Below, one piece after another: positions 35,251-45,320 of a stretch of DNA of 64,000 nucleotides. The notes under the pieces were generated by a model. That model did no database searches. It was not told where the DNA came from and saw only the letters and a program-made list of their open reading frames with translations. A program made the position numbers and the translations under genes. The stretch is taken from positions 1-64,000 of the forward strand of contig NZ_JAHWDQ010000007.1 in NCBI RefSeq assembly GCF_019312595.1, given 5' to 3'. The first letter of the stretch is position 1. Each line of letters begins with the position of its first letter. The DNA comes from Zhongshania aquimaris. GTDB taxonomy: Bacteria; Pseudomonadota; Gammaproteobacteria; Pseudomonadales; Spongiibacteraceae.

Positions 35251-37029
35251 ATGTATTCAGACGACAAACAAGAAAGCGCAGCGCCTAGCATTGTAAACGG
35301 CAAAACCACGCCGGTATACGAGCGTATTCTGGAGCTATTTGAAGCCGAAGGTGTTAAAGCCCTATTCGGTATTCCAGATCCCAACTTTGTACATATGTTT
35401 GTCGCCGCCGAAAAACGCGGCTGGAAAGTGGTAACACCTCATCACGAATTGGCGGCGGGCATGATGGCCGAAGCCTATGCGCGAATGAACGGCACCCCTG
35501 CGCTATGCATAGCAACCCTTGGCCCTGGCATTGCACTAACCGCTGGCTCAATGATGAATTCACTGGTTGAGAATTCACCGGTTATTTATCTTGGCGGTCA
35601 ACGCGCTCGTATCACCGAGCGACGAGTTCGCCGCGGTCGCATTCAGTTTATCCAGCAAGAAGACCTATTCAAGAACTCGGTGAAGTGGAGCGCGAGTATT
35701 GAATACGCAGACCAAACCGATGAAATTATTCGCCACGCCCTGCGCGTGTGTCAGTCTGGCACCCCGGGTCCCGTGTATATCGAGTACCCCGGCCACGTTA
35801 TTCTTCAAGAATTAGATGTACCACCTGCCCTGCCGCCCAAAGACTACCGCTTATTTGAGCCCGGTGCCGACGCCAATATGGTCGCCAAGGCGGCCGAACT
35901 TATTAAAAATGCTGCCTGCCCCATACTGTTAGTTGGTCACGCAGTACAGTGCACTCGCTCAGGCGCCAAAGTAAAAGAACTCGCTGAGCTAATGGGCTGC
36001 CCTGTGCTGCAAACCTCTGGCGGCACCGCCTTTATTGAAGGCATTGAGGACCGAACATTCCCCTATCTATTTGCAAAAGTCGCCGACGAAATCGTCGCCA
36101 AATCCGATGTGGTGATCGCCATTGGCACCGAGATCGGCGAGCCCGTTCACTACGGTCGCGGCTATTTATGGGCCGAAGGCAATACCGACCGCAAATGGGT
36201 CAATATTGAATTAGACGCCGAAGCCATCGGCCAAAACCGCCCCATTGACGTGCCATTAGTAGGCGATTTACGCACCGTTGTTCCGCAGTTAACGGCAGCA
36301 TTAAAAGACAGCCCACGCGCCGAGCATCCAGATTTAAAACGCTGGATCAAGGAAGACAAAGAGCGCTTGCACGCCCTGACTCAACAAGACTTCAGCACCC
36401 CCAGCGGCCGAGTTCACACCGGCCAGTGGGTTATCGAATCGACCAAGGCGATGCCAGAGAATGCCATTCATGTTCGCGATGGTGGCTGTACCGTTATCTT
36501 CACGTGGACGTATTTGCAGAGCAAACCCCGCGACGTTATTTGGAACCAAAACTTTGGTTGCCTGGGCACCGGCCTTCCCTACGCAGTTGGTGCTTCTATT
36601 GCCGACGGCGGCAAACGCCCCGTGTTGTTTACCACCAGCGACTCGGCCTTCCTATATCACATTGCCGAGCTAGAAGTAGTGCAACGCTTTGAGCTGCCGA
36701 TGGTCATTGTGGTCGCAGTGGACAATGCATGGGGCTTGGAAGTCGGGGTGTATAAACGCACCTTCGGTCACGGCAATACCACCGAACCCGGTGTGCACTG
36801 GAGCAAAAATGTGCGCTTTGACCATCTCGCTGAATCGCTGGGTTGTCAGGGCATGTATATCGAAAAAGGCGAAGACATCGGCAAGGCCGTTACCGAGGCA
36901 TTTGCCAGCGGCAAACCGACTGTTATTCACGTTCCTATCGATCCCGTAATTAACCACGGTGGCAACCAGAACCTGGACACGCCTAATTATGACCGCTTCC
37001 GCACATGGTATGCGGAAGGTCAGCAATAA
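35251..37029 (+). CDS. ThDP-dependent enzyme, acetolactate-synthase-like (module 1)
   Basis: The 592-residue protein has all three ThDP-fold domains. The PYR domain has GIPDPNFVHMF and catalytic Glu66 in PHHELAAGMMAEAYAR. A central Rossmann-like domain follows (about 200-340). The PP domain ends with SDS at 463-465 and DNAWG at 491, in place of the usual GDG...NN. It resembles acetolactate synthase/2-hydroxyacyl-CoA lyase-type enzymes, but there is no regulatory subunit gene and no ilv context. Neighbours are a Rieske oxygenase and a class III CoA-transferase, so a catabolic C-C lyase or decarboxylase is more likely than amino-acid synthesis. Confidence 0.88.
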   Translation: MYSDDKQESAAPSIVNGKTTPVYERILELFEAEGVKALFGIPDPNFVHMFVAAEKRGWKVVTPHHELAAGMMAEAYARMNGTPALCIATLGPGIALTAGSMMNSLVENSPVIYLGGQRARITERRVRRGRIQFIQQEDLFKNSVKWSASIEYADQTDEIIRHALRVCQSGTPGPVYIEYPGHVILQELDVPPALPPKDYRLFEPGADANMVAKAAELIKNAACPILLVGHAVQCTRSGAKVKELAELMGCPVLQTSGGTAFIEGIEDRTFPYLFAKVADEIVAKSDVVIAIGTEIGEPVHYGRGYLWAEGNTDRKWVNIELDAEAIGQNRPIDVPLVGDLRTVVPQLTAALKDSPRAEHPDLKRWIKEDKERLHALTQQDFSTPSGRVHTGQWVIESTKAMPENAIHVRDGGCTVIFTWTYLQSKPRDVIWNQNFGCLGTGLPYAVGASIADGGKRPVLFTTSDSAFLYHIAELEVVQRFELPMVIVVAVDNAWGLEVGVYKRTFGHGNTTEPGVHWSKNVRFDHLAESLGCQGMYIEKGEDIGKAVTEAFASGKPTVIHVPIDPVINHGGNQNLDTPNYDRFRTWYAEGQQ

Positions 37030-37047
37030 GGTTTGGGAGCAGAGACC

Positions 37048-38211
37048 TTGAATAAGCAAGGCCCACTAAAGGGTGTAAAAGTCATCGATCTCACCGCCAT
37101 GGTGATGGGGCCTTATAGCACCCAAATTATGGCGGATATGGGCGCCGACGTGATTAAAGTAGAAGCACCCAACGGCGACAATACCCGCTTTATTTCTCCC
37201 GGCCCAAGCGAGGGAATGAGCGGCGTATTCGTGAATGTAAATCGCGGTAAACGCAGCATAGTGCTGGATTTGCGCTCGCCAGAAGGTAAGCAGACCTTAA
37301 CAACTCTCCTTGCCGACGCCGACGTGTTTATTCACTCCATGCGTGGCAAGGCCATTCAGCAATTGGGTTTTGATTACCCCGCGGTGGCAGCGATTAAGCC
37401 CGACATTGTGTACACCAATTGCTACGGCTATAGCCGGCGCGGACCGGACGCTGACCGCCCAGCCTATGACGACACCATTCAAGCAGAGTGCGGCTTAACC
37501 TACGTACAGCAATTACTCACCGGCGAAGCCAATTACGTCGGTTCCATTCTGGCGGATAAAGTGGCGGGCATGACCGCCCTCTACGCCACCATGATGGCCT
37601 TATTTCACCGCGAGAGAACAGGCGAAGGACAAGAAGTTGAAGTCGGTATGTTTGAGACCATGGCTTCATTTATGTTAGTGGAACACGCCAACGGCGCCAT
37701 GTTTGATCCGCCAACGGGACCAGCCAATTACCACCGCGCTGTCGCCCCAAACCGCCGCCCCTACCAAACCAAAGATGGCCATATTGCCGCACTGATTTAC
37801 AACGACAAACACTGGTCGCTGTTTATGGACGCAGTTAAACCCGCATGGCTCAGCGATGATTTCTCGACTCTGGCGAAACGCGCTGCGCGCATCAACGAAG
37901 TCTATGGTTTGTTAGGAGAAACCTTTAAGGAGCGCAGCTCAGCGGAGTGGCTAAGTCTATTAAATACCTTGGGCATTCCAGCCGCCCCGTTAAATCGGAC
38001 CGATGATCTGTTTAATAACGAACATCTCAATGCCATTGGCTTTTTTGAAACGATCAGTGATGAGCGTGGCAGCACGCGTTTTCCGGGCATTCCGACCTGG
38101 TTTTCAAAAACACCCGGCAAGATTGCTTCTGGCGCACCGCTACTGGGTGCCGACACCGACGCTATTCTCGCTGACACCGCAGGAATAAATACACAGGTTC
38201 AGCGAGGTTAA
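37048..38211 (+). CDS. Class III (CaiB/BaiF/Frc-type) CoA-transferase
   Basis: About 387 residues. It has the family opening LKGVKVIDLTAMVMGPYSTQIMADMGADVIKVE, NRGKRSIVLDL, a catalytic Asp in PAYDDTIQAECGL and the ADKVAGMTALYA segment. It moves CoA between carboxylic acids; the family includes formyl-CoA transferase. The start is probably TTG at 37048, with GGGAG eight bases upstream; TTG at 37033 is the alternative. It follows the ThDP gene directly and should be in its operon. Confidence 0.92.
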   Translation: MNKQGPLKGVKVIDLTAMVMGPYSTQIMADMGADVIKVEAPNGDNTRFISPGPSEGMSGVFVNVNRGKRSIVLDLRSPEGKQTLTTLLADADVFIHSMRGKAIQQLGFDYPAVAAIKPDIVYTNCYGYSRRGPDADRPAYDDTIQAECGLTYVQQLLTGEANYVGSILADKVAGMTALYATMMALFHRERTGEGQEVEVGMFETMASFMLVEHANGAMFDPPTGPANYHRAVAPNRRPYQTKDGHIAALIYNDKHWSLFMDAVKPAWLSDDFSTLAKRAARINEVYGLLGETFKERSSAEWLSLLNTLGIPAAPLNRTDDLFNNEHLNAIGFFETISDERGSTRFPGIPTWFSKTPGKIASGAPLLGADTDAILADTAGINTQVQRG

Positions 38212-38346
38212 GCATTTGAGGCCACAGGATTATGGATATCGACTCAACAGCATTTTATTACGCCGCCAGAGGCAAAAACGATTGCCACTAGCGGCATTCG
38301 AATTAGCCGGCGATAGGCCTAGTATGTACAAAAGCGAGGTAGAAGC

Positions 38347-39528
38347 GTGAGAGCAAGCAGCGTCGACCAGTCTTTGACTCACGACCAACAGGAAATTCGA
38401 GACGCAGTTTTGAAGCACTGTTCAACCTTCAGCGATGACTACTGGCTGGAGCGCGATCGCGACGGCGTATTTCCCCACGAATTCCACAAATCCATGGCAG
38501 ATGCAGGCTGGCTAGGCATTGCCATGCCAGAATCGGTTGGCGGTGCGGGGCTCGGCATCACCGAAGCGGCCATAATGATGCAAGCTGTGGCTGAGTCTGG
38601 CGGTTGCATGACCGCCGCATCAAGCATTCACGGCCCTGTATTTAGCATGCAGCCGGTAGCGTTATTTGGCAATGAAGAACAGCGCCAGCGCATGATTCCA
38701 CCAGTACTGCGCGGTGAAGATAAAATTTGTTTTGCGGTAACCGAGCCCAACACCGGTTTAGATACCACCAAGCTGAAAACCCGCGCGACAAAATGCGAGG
38801 GCGGCTATCGCATCAATGGTGAGAAAATTTGGATTTCTGTTGCGCAAGTAGCCAATAAAATTATGTTGCTTGCCAGAACCACGCCCCTGGAAGAAGTGAA
38901 GAAAAAAACCGAGGGTCTAACCCTCTTCTTTACCGACTTGGATCGCGCCAAGGTTGAAGTCAGAAAAATAGACAAGATGGGACGCCACGCAGTGGACTCC
39001 AATATGTTATTTATTTCTGACATGTTTATTCCCGAGGAAGATCGCATCGGCAATGAAGGCGATGGATTTAAAATTATTTTACACGGCCTAAATCCGGAGC
39101 GCGTTTTACTGGGTGCAGAAGCGGTTGGCATTGGTCGCTTGGCCATTTATCGCGCTGCCCAATACGCCAAAGAGCGCATCGTATTTGACCGTCCTATTGG
39201 CATGAATCAGGGTATACAACACCCGCTAGCGAAATGCTGGGCACAGGTTGAAGCGGCCAATCTCATGGTCATGCAGGCCGGAAAATTATTTGATCGCGGC
39301 CTAGACTGCGGTGTAGAAGCCAATTCTGGCAAATACCTCGCCGCCGAAGCCGGCTTTGAAGCTTGCCACACTGCCATGCTAACGCTTGGCGGTATGGGCT
39401 ACGCCAAGGAATATCATGTAGAGCGCTATCTACGCGAAATTTTAATACCCCGCACCGCGCCCGTTAGCCCTCACATGATTCTCAATTTTATTGCGGAGAA
39501 GGTCTTGGGCCTTCCCAAGTCATATTAG
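38347..39528 (+). CDS. Acyl-CoA dehydrogenase
   Basis: The 393-residue ACAD has FAVTEPNTGLDTTKLKTRA, INGEKIWISVAQVANK, the helix with RIVFDRPIGMNQGIQHPLAKCWAQVE and LGGMGYAKEYHVERYLREI at the C-terminus. It starts at GTG. It lies in the catabolic unit after the CoA-transferase and ahead of an enoyl-CoA hydratase, completing CoA activation, dehydrogenation and hydration. Confidence 0.93.
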   Translation: MRASSVDQSLTHDQQEIRDAVLKHCSTFSDDYWLERDRDGVFPHEFHKSMADAGWLGIAMPESVGGAGLGITEAAIMMQAVAESGGCMTAASSIHGPVFSMQPVALFGNEEQRQRMIPPVLRGEDKICFAVTEPNTGLDTTKLKTRATKCEGGYRINGEKIWISVAQVANKIMLLARTTPLEEVKKKTEGLTLFFTDLDRAKVEVRKIDKMGRHAVDSNMLFISDMFIPEEDRIGNEGDGFKIILHGLNPERVLLGAEAVGIGRLAIYRAAQYAKERIVFDRPIGMNQGIQHPLAKCWAQVEAANLMVMQAGKLFDRGLDCGVEANSGKYLAAEAGFEACHTAMLTLGGMGYAKEYHVERYLREILIPRTAPVSPHMILNFIAEKVLGLPKSY

Positions 39529-39538
39529 GGCGCATGCT

Positions 39539-40306
39539 ATGAATCCAGCAGTAGAATTTGAAGCGCGCGACGATGGCATTACCATCATTACCTTAAATCG
39601 GCCAGAAACTCGCAACGCCTTGAGCGAGGAAGTAAGGCAGGGTTTATTTTCCGCGTGGCAACGTTTTGAGGACGATGAAAGTCTTAGGGTGGCGATATTA
39701 ACAGCACACGGCGATAAGGTGTTTTGCGCCGGCGGTGACTTAAAAGAAATGGTAGAGAAAGGTCTCAAGGTCCCGCCGAGAGATATGTTCCCCATGCCCT
39801 ACGACAATATCACCTTATCTAAGCCGACAATTGCTGCGGTAAATGGGGTGGCGTTTGCCGGTGGCTGGATGATTGCCCAAGCCTGCGACCTGTGCGTTGC
39901 CAGCACCTCGGCGTCATTTGCGGTTACCGAAGTCAAAGTGGGCCGCAGCTCCCCTTGGGCTTCGCCGCTAATTCATATGATCCCACAGCGCATCATGATG
40001 GAGATTCTCCTCACTGGAAAACCCATCAGTGCGCAGCGCGCCTACGAAATTGGTCTGGTCAATCGCTTAGCGCAGCCTGAGCAATTAATGGCTTCCGCGC
40101 TAGAGCTCGCAACGGACGTTTTACAGGGCGCGCCGCTGTCAGTCAGCGCTGCCCGCAACACCGTCATGATCGCAACGGAAATGGGTCGCGCTGACGCCTT
40201 GGAAGCTGCACGAAAAGCATCTGAGCACTGCTACAACAGTAGTGATGCACAGGAAGGCCCTAGGGCTTTCGCTGAAAAGCGAAAACCTGTTTGGAAAAAC
40301 CAGTAG
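39539..40306 (+). CDS. Enoyl-CoA hydratase/isomerase
   Basis: The protein of about 255 residues has the crotonase fold, with FCAGGDLKEM and NGVAFAGGWMIAQACDLCVAS oxyanion-hole segments. The second catalytic loop reads VTEVKVGRSSPW, so one Glu is present and the second is not at the usual place. ATG at 39539 lies 10 bases after the ACAD stop; the frame opening at 39491 overlaps that gene and adds unrelated residues. Confidence 0.9.
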   Translation: MNPAVEFEARDDGITIITLNRPETRNALSEEVRQGLFSAWQRFEDDESLRVAILTAHGDKVFCAGGDLKEMVEKGLKVPPRDMFPMPYDNITLSKPTIAAVNGVAFAGGWMIAQACDLCVASTSASFAVTEVKVGRSSPWASPLIHMIPQRIMMEILLTGKPISAQRAYEIGLVNRLAQPEQLMASALELATDVLQGAPLSVSAARNTVMIATEMGRADALEAARKASEHCYNSSDAQEGPRAFAEKRKPVWKNQ

Positions 40307-40356
40307 CAGAAACAACAAAACCATAAAAACATTTAACAACAATACTTGGGTACGCT

Positions 40357-42894
40357 ATGAAAAATCTAAAAATGAAACCACTCGCAGCAGCCTGCAAACT
40401 TGCGGCAGGTACGGCAATTATAATTTCAGCATCTAGCCTTGCTACCGCGCAAACCACCGCGGAAGCCGCCGGCGAAAATGCCAACACACCCAAGAAGCGA
40501 ACCTCGATGCTCGAAGAGGTCACGGTTACGGCCCAGCGCCGCGAAGAGAGCGCTCAAGACGTTGCTATTTCTATTACGGTGTTCAACCAAGAGCAAATTG
40601 CGAATGCCAATATGACCAACTCGAACGACTTGGCCATCTATACCCCATCGATGACAACCAACACTCGCTTTGGCCCTGAGAATGCGAGCTTCTCGATACG
40701 TGGCTTCACACAAGAACTGCGCACCACTGCATCGGTTGGGGTGTACTTCGCTGAAGTGGTTTCACCCCGCGGCCAAACTTCGCAAACCTCCGGCGACGGC
40801 GCTGGCCCCGGAACCTTATTTGACTTGGCAAACGTACAGGTTTTGAAAGGGCCGCAGGGCACTCTATTTGGACGGAATACAACGGGCGGTGCGGTAATAC
40901 TCACTCCAGAAAAACCTGGTCAGGAGTTTGGCGGCTATATAGAAGGCTCTCTGGGTAACTACGATTCTGAGCGTGTGCAAGGCGCCTTAAACATTCCGGT
41001 TAACGACAAGCTGGCAATGCGCATTGGTATAGACTCCAACGTGCGTGATGGCCACCTCAACAACATCACCAATGTGGGCGCAAGCCAGCTTGGGAACACG
41101 GATTATACCGCGGGTCGCTTTAGTATCTTGTGGGATATCACCGACAAGGTAAGCAACTACACCTTATTTCAAACGGTAAGCTCTGAAACCGCAGGTTACA
41201 CATCTCGCCTCTTCGCCTGTAATGATTCGCCGCAAGATTTCTTTGGCATTGCAATCGGTATTTTTACTGGCCCCGGTTGCCAGCAGCAGCTTGCCAACCA
41301 AGAAGCGAGTGGCAATGACGGTTACTACGATATTGTCAGCACCGTACCGGAACCAATCACCGCCATTAAAGAGCGTCGTTTTATTAATACCACCACGTGG
41401 ATTGTCAACGATAATTTAACGTTCAAGAATATCTTTTCATACGCTCACTTAACGACCAAAAACGGCTCTGACATTTTCGGTACCCGCTTCCCAGAAGTGA
41501 CCACTGCGCTGCTGGGACCCATCGTGGATCTGCTCCCCATCCAGCTGATACCAACACAAATTTCAGATCCAAATCGCGAGTTCGCTGTTGGTGTGTCGCT
41601 GCCGCATCCAGACTATCCTGTCACCAGCCAGGAAACTTGGGTTGAAGAAATTCAATTGCAAGGGGTTAACTTTGACGACCGCCTAGTATGGCAAGCTGGC
41701 CTGTATTATGAAACCAGCCTACCTGACGGTCCGTCAGGCAATATTTCTGCCGGCACGATTTCCTGCGATATGTCGACCTTGCAGGGCGATCCATCTAACT
41801 ACAACTGTTTTGATATTACTGGCGGCTTACTTGGCAGCGTCTTGCTACAGGATTACAGAACTGAATATGAGAACAAGGCGATCTACGCGCAAGGTAGTTA
41901 TGACCTCTTAGAGAATCTCACCCTTACCACCGGCCTGCGTTACACCTGGGACGACACCGAAGCAAAAGCGGTAAAAACTCGCTACACCTTTGTCGGTCCT
42001 CTTGCACAAGCACCCACAGTTCAAGTATCTAACCCAAGTCAATCGAGCGACGCGCCAACTGGGCTACTTGAGCTCCAGTATCGCCCCTTTGAAGAAACGA
42101 TGCTCTACGCCAAATATATTCGTGGCTACCGCCAAGGCAGCGTTAACCCCGCCGCTGACCCAGGGGTAGATGTATTTGACCAAGAAAAAGTAGACACCTA
42201 TGAGATCGGTGCCAAAACCTCTTTCGGTGGGCCGATTCCTGGACGCTTCAATATCGCCGTATTTGATAACGAGCTGACCAACCAGCAGCTACAGACGGGC
42301 TATATCTCCCCAACCGCAGCACAGACACTTGCTATTTTTAACGCCGGCAAATCGGAAATCAAAGGCTTTGAAGCAGAGCTAACCTTGCTGCTAAGCGATG
42401 GATTGACCGCAAACCTAACTTACTCCAAGTTGGACACTGAGCTGCTTGAGCAAGACTCAGACAACTCGGCGAAAATAGGTGCGGCGGCTGGGCCATTTGG
42501 TGAATTCAGTGCTACCCCGATTGCGGACCAAGGTGACGAATTGCCCTTCGCACCAGAGCAATCTTACGTCGCTTCATTAATGTACAACCTGCCAACGCCA
42601 GTAAGTTGGGGCTCTATGGATGTCGGCGTGACCTATGTTTACACCGGTGAGCAACGCGCTGGCGCGTCCAGTACATCACCCTTCTCAATGCTAGATGCAT
42701 TCGAACTTTGGAATATGAACTTTACGTGGATGTCGATGTTTGGGTCTAACTTCGATCTGTCTGTGTTTGGCACCAACTTAACTGACGAAGAATACGAAAC
42801 CTATGTCTCTGCGACCTTCAGCGTGCTGGGCTTCGAGTCTCGTATGAGTGGTTTGCCTAAACAGTATGGCGCACGTCTACGCTATTCATTCTAA
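40357..42894 (+). CDS. TonB-dependent outer-membrane receptor
   Basis: The 845-residue protein has a signal peptide (cleavage near TATA-QTT, about residue 31), then MLEEVTVTAQRREESAQDV, the plug with VQVLKGPQGTLFGRNTTGGA, and a barrel ending in an aromatic residue (YGARLRYSF). Together with the second Rieske and TauD-like genes it probably imports the substrate of this cluster. It resembles the receptor at 4749-7379 in its plug motifs but is not a close copy. Confidence 0.93.
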   Translation: MKNLKMKPLAAACKLAAGTAIIISASSLATAQTTAEAAGENANTPKKRTSMLEEVTVTAQRREESAQDVAISITVFNQEQIANANMTNSNDLAIYTPSMTTNTRFGPENASFSIRGFTQELRTTASVGVYFAEVVSPRGQTSQTSGDGAGPGTLFDLANVQVLKGPQGTLFGRNTTGGAVILTPEKPGQEFGGYIEGSLGNYDSERVQGALNIPVNDKLAMRIGIDSNVRDGHLNNITNVGASQLGNTDYTAGRFSILWDITDKVSNYTLFQTVSSETAGYTSRLFACNDSPQDFFGIAIGIFTGPGCQQQLANQEASGNDGYYDIVSTVPEPITAIKERRFINTTTWIVNDNLTFKNIFSYAHLTTKNGSDIFGTRFPEVTTALLGPIVDLLPIQLIPTQISDPNREFAVGVSLPHPDYPVTSQETWVEEIQLQGVNFDDRLVWQAGLYYETSLPDGPSGNISAGTISCDMSTLQGDPSNYNCFDITGGLLGSVLLQDYRTEYENKAIYAQGSYDLLENLTLTTGLRYTWDDTEAKAVKTRYTFVGPLAQAPTVQVSNPSQSSDAPTGLLELQYRPFEETMLYAKYIRGYRQGSVNPAADPGVDVFDQEKVDTYEIGAKTSFGGPIPGRFNIAVFDNELTNQQLQTGYISPTAAQTLAIFNAGKSEIKGFEAELTLLLSDGLTANLTYSKLDTELLEQDSDNSAKIGAAAGPFGEFSATPIADQGDELPFAPEQSYVASLMYNLPTPVSWGSMDVGVTYVYTGEQRAGASSTSPFSMLDAFELWNMNFTWMSMFGSNFDLSVFGTNLTDEEYETYVSATFSVLGFESRMSGLPKQYGARLRYSF

Positions 42895-42930
42895 AACACG
42901 GCCCAGTAAAGTAATAAAGAGGAATCGGGA

Positions 42931-44307
42931 ATGAGTTCAGACAAACAACAAAACTGGCCAGACAGTTGGCAATTGCTAGAGCACGGCATTCGCAGTGGTC
43001 GCTATATAGACCCGGAGTTTGCCAAGCTTGAGCAGGAAAAGCTGTGGCTACATGTTTGGCAAATGGCTGCGCGTCTAGACGAAATTCCCGAGACCGGCGA
43101 CTTCACCGTATATGAGATTGGCGAGCAATCGCTCATTATTACGCGCGTTGACGAGCGCACGGTAAAAGCCTATAACAATGCCTGCCCACACCGCGGTACG
43201 GCCTTGGCAGAAGATGCCGGCACTTTTGAAAAATGCCGAATCATTTGCCCTTTCCACGGCTGGCGCTGGGGAATCGATGGCAAAAACCAATACGTATTAG
43301 AGCAACAGCAATTCCGTGGCGGCAATCTGCAAAGCGAGGATGTCGCACTCAAAGAAGTCGCCGTTGAGATTTTCGCCGGCTTCGTTTTTATTAATTTTAG
43401 CAAAACACCCCAGCCCTTTGCTGAATTCATTGCGCCTGTAGGGCAACTGATAGAAGACCTTGCCATAGGTGATATGCACCACTATTGGTGGAAATCAGTG
43501 GTCGTACCGGCAAACTGGAAAGTCGCGGTGGAAGCCTTTCTTGAGGGCTATCACGTACCGGCAACACACCCGCAATTAGAAGTGCCTTCCGCCGATTTTA
43601 TTTTCGGCGACGACGTATCGAAAGACGCGCCCCAGTACTCTCACCTGGATCATCTCTATGAGAACTTCGACAACGGTCACGGTCGATTCTTAGGCGGTGA
43701 AAAGACGCCTATGGCTGGCCATACCCGTGTCGAGGGTGATCCTGTTGATTTAATGGCAGACCGCCTTGATCTACTTGTCTACGGCATGGACGCAATGGTT
43801 CTCGCCGAGGACGTTGCACTGGTGCGCTCTCTTAAAAACAAACCAATACCAGAAGGCTCAAGCTTAGGAGCCGAATACGTCAAACTACTTTATTCGACCG
43901 CCGCCCAGCAACAGCGTCCCATGCCCAAGCTCGATCCTCAGGTGCTAGCTCAATGGGGTGGTGAATTATTTGTATTCCCCAATCTAATGATTTTGCCGCA
44001 AGCGGGCAATGCCATGATTTACCGGGTGAGACCCAATGGGGATGATCCCGATTCTTGTATTTTTGAAATTATGTCGACCAAAACCTACCCCGCTGCGCAA
44101 GATACTCCCCGCGCCACCGTGCAGGCCATGGATAATCCAGACGATCCCGAACAATTCCTGAAAATCCCACGGCAGGACTTCGCCAATATTCCAAAAATTC
44201 AAAAAGGCTTGCATACCCAAGGCTGTAAGCAAATATGGTTAGCCGATTACTACGAAAAAATTATTCTGAATCTGCATCAAGAATTAGATCGTTTTTTACA
44301 AAGATAA
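42931..44307 (+). CDS. Rieske non-haem iron oxygenase, large subunit
   Basis: The 458-residue protein has a Rieske centre C85-P-H87 and C106-P-F-H109, and an iron site in LEGYHVPATHPQ. Its C-terminal domain is clearly different from the two module-type Rieske proteins (33869 and 63325), and it has no ThDP partner. It lies 36 bases after the TonB receptor gene and 48 bases before the TauD-like gene. The reaction is a mono- or dioxygenation of unknown substrate. Confidence 0.93.
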   Translation: MSSDKQQNWPDSWQLLEHGIRSGRYIDPEFAKLEQEKLWLHVWQMAARLDEIPETGDFTVYEIGEQSLIITRVDERTVKAYNNACPHRGTALAEDAGTFEKCRIICPFHGWRWGIDGKNQYVLEQQQFRGGNLQSEDVALKEVAVEIFAGFVFINFSKTPQPFAEFIAPVGQLIEDLAIGDMHHYWWKSVVVPANWKVAVEAFLEGYHVPATHPQLEVPSADFIFGDDVSKDAPQYSHLDHLYENFDNGHGRFLGGEKTPMAGHTRVEGDPVDLMADRLDLLVYGMDAMVLAEDVALVRSLKNKPIPEGSSLGAEYVKLLYSTAAQQQRPMPKLDPQVLAQWGGELFVFPNLMILPQAGNAMIYRVRPNGDDPDSCIFEIMSTKTYPAAQDTPRATVQAMDNPDDPEQFLKIPRQDFANIPKIQKGLHTQGCKQIWLADYYEKIILNLHQELDRFLQR

Positions 44308-44355
44308 AAAACATTCAGCTCACTTAAACAATCAAGCTAGTTTTAGGACAACATC

Positions 44356-45186
44356 ATGAGCGAAATTTACAACAAACTTAAAGCTAAAGACTTAAGTCCC
44401 CATATCGCAACAGAAGTGACTCTGGGTAAAGAAGACTTGCTGAGCGGCGAGTTCGCCAGCGATATTCGAGCGCTTTTGGAACAACGCGGTGTGCTGATTT
44501 TTCCCAAAATCAATCTCAGCGAAGACGAACAAATCACCTTCACCAAAACTCTTGGTGAGCTCGCTCCAGAAATGGCTGGGGAGTTGATCTACAAAGTAAC
44601 GCTAGATACCAAAGCCAATGCCAAGGCAGATTATTTAAAAGGCTCGTGGTACTGGCATCTAGATGGCACCATGAACAAAGTGCCAATTTTAGCCTCTATT
44701 CTCACCGGCAAGGTATTATCGCCTGTCGGCGGCAACACCGAGTTCTGTAACACCTATGCAGCCTACGATGCTTTGTCCGACGAAGACAAACAGACTTTCG
44801 ACAAACTCCGCGTAGAACATTCTGCCTGGAATTCTTTGCTGTATTACGACCCAGAGCCCAGCTTGCAAAAAGCCCGGGAAATGATGTCCATCGGTGAAAA
44901 CGAACTGCCATTGGTGTGGAATCATAAAACCGGTCGCAAATCCCTGGTGATTGGCTGCACGGCTCACCATGTACTCGGCATGTCTTCGAGAGAAAGTGCG
45001 GAACTATTGATACGCCTTCGTGAATGGTCCACCCAAGATAAATTCTCCTACAGCCACACATGGTCGGTTGGCGATATGGTGATGTGGGACAACACCGGCA
45101 CCATGCACCGCGCCACACCATACGATCCAAACTCTGGGCGTATGATGATACGCACAAAGCTACAGGGTGAAGAATCGTTCGAGTAG
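44356..45186 (+). CDS. TauD/TfdA-type Fe(II)/2-oxoglutarate dioxygenase
   Basis: The 276-residue protein has the facial triad H101-x-D103 (WHLDGTM) with distal His251 (MHRATPYDP), and the 2-oxoglutarate-binding Arg in RMMIRT. Family members hydroxylate next to a sulfonate, ether or carboxylate, often releasing an aldehyde. It belongs with the Rieske and receptor genes upstream. A stem-loop follows at 45236-45268. Confidence 0.92.
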   Translation: MSEIYNKLKAKDLSPHIATEVTLGKEDLLSGEFASDIRALLEQRGVLIFPKINLSEDEQITFTKTLGELAPEMAGELIYKVTLDTKANAKADYLKGSWYWHLDGTMNKVPILASILTGKVLSPVGGNTEFCNTYAAYDALSDEDKQTFDKLRVEHSAWNSLLYYDPEPSLQKAREMMSIGENELPLVWNHKTGRKSLVIGCTAHHVLGMSSRESAELLIRLREWSTQDKFSYSHTWSVGDMVMWDNTGTMHRATPYDPNSGRMMIRTKLQGEESFE

Positions 45187-45235
45187 AAATGTAAAATCGC
45201 AGGGGTGATGTAGACAACAAAAAACGCTACTAAAC

Positions 45236-45268
45236 TGATCCAGCCGAGTTTATCAATAGGCTGGATCA
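45236..45268 (+). terminator. Stem-loop after the TauD-like gene
   Basis: Perfect 10-base arms TGATCCAGCC (45236-45245) and GGCTGGATCA (45259-45268) with a 13-base loop, followed by CCTTTT. A rho-independent terminator or attenuator is likely. Confidence 0.65.
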
Positions 45269-45320
45269 CCTTTTCCAAATCAAATTGCCCCACGCGACCA
45301 GCCTATCTTGAGACTCTACA

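Noticed and set aside
35251-37029. Annotation as biosynthetic acetolactate synthase (ilvB)
   Set aside because: There is no small subunit or ilv genes, and the enzyme sits among oxygenase and CoA genes; similarity is only at superfamily level.
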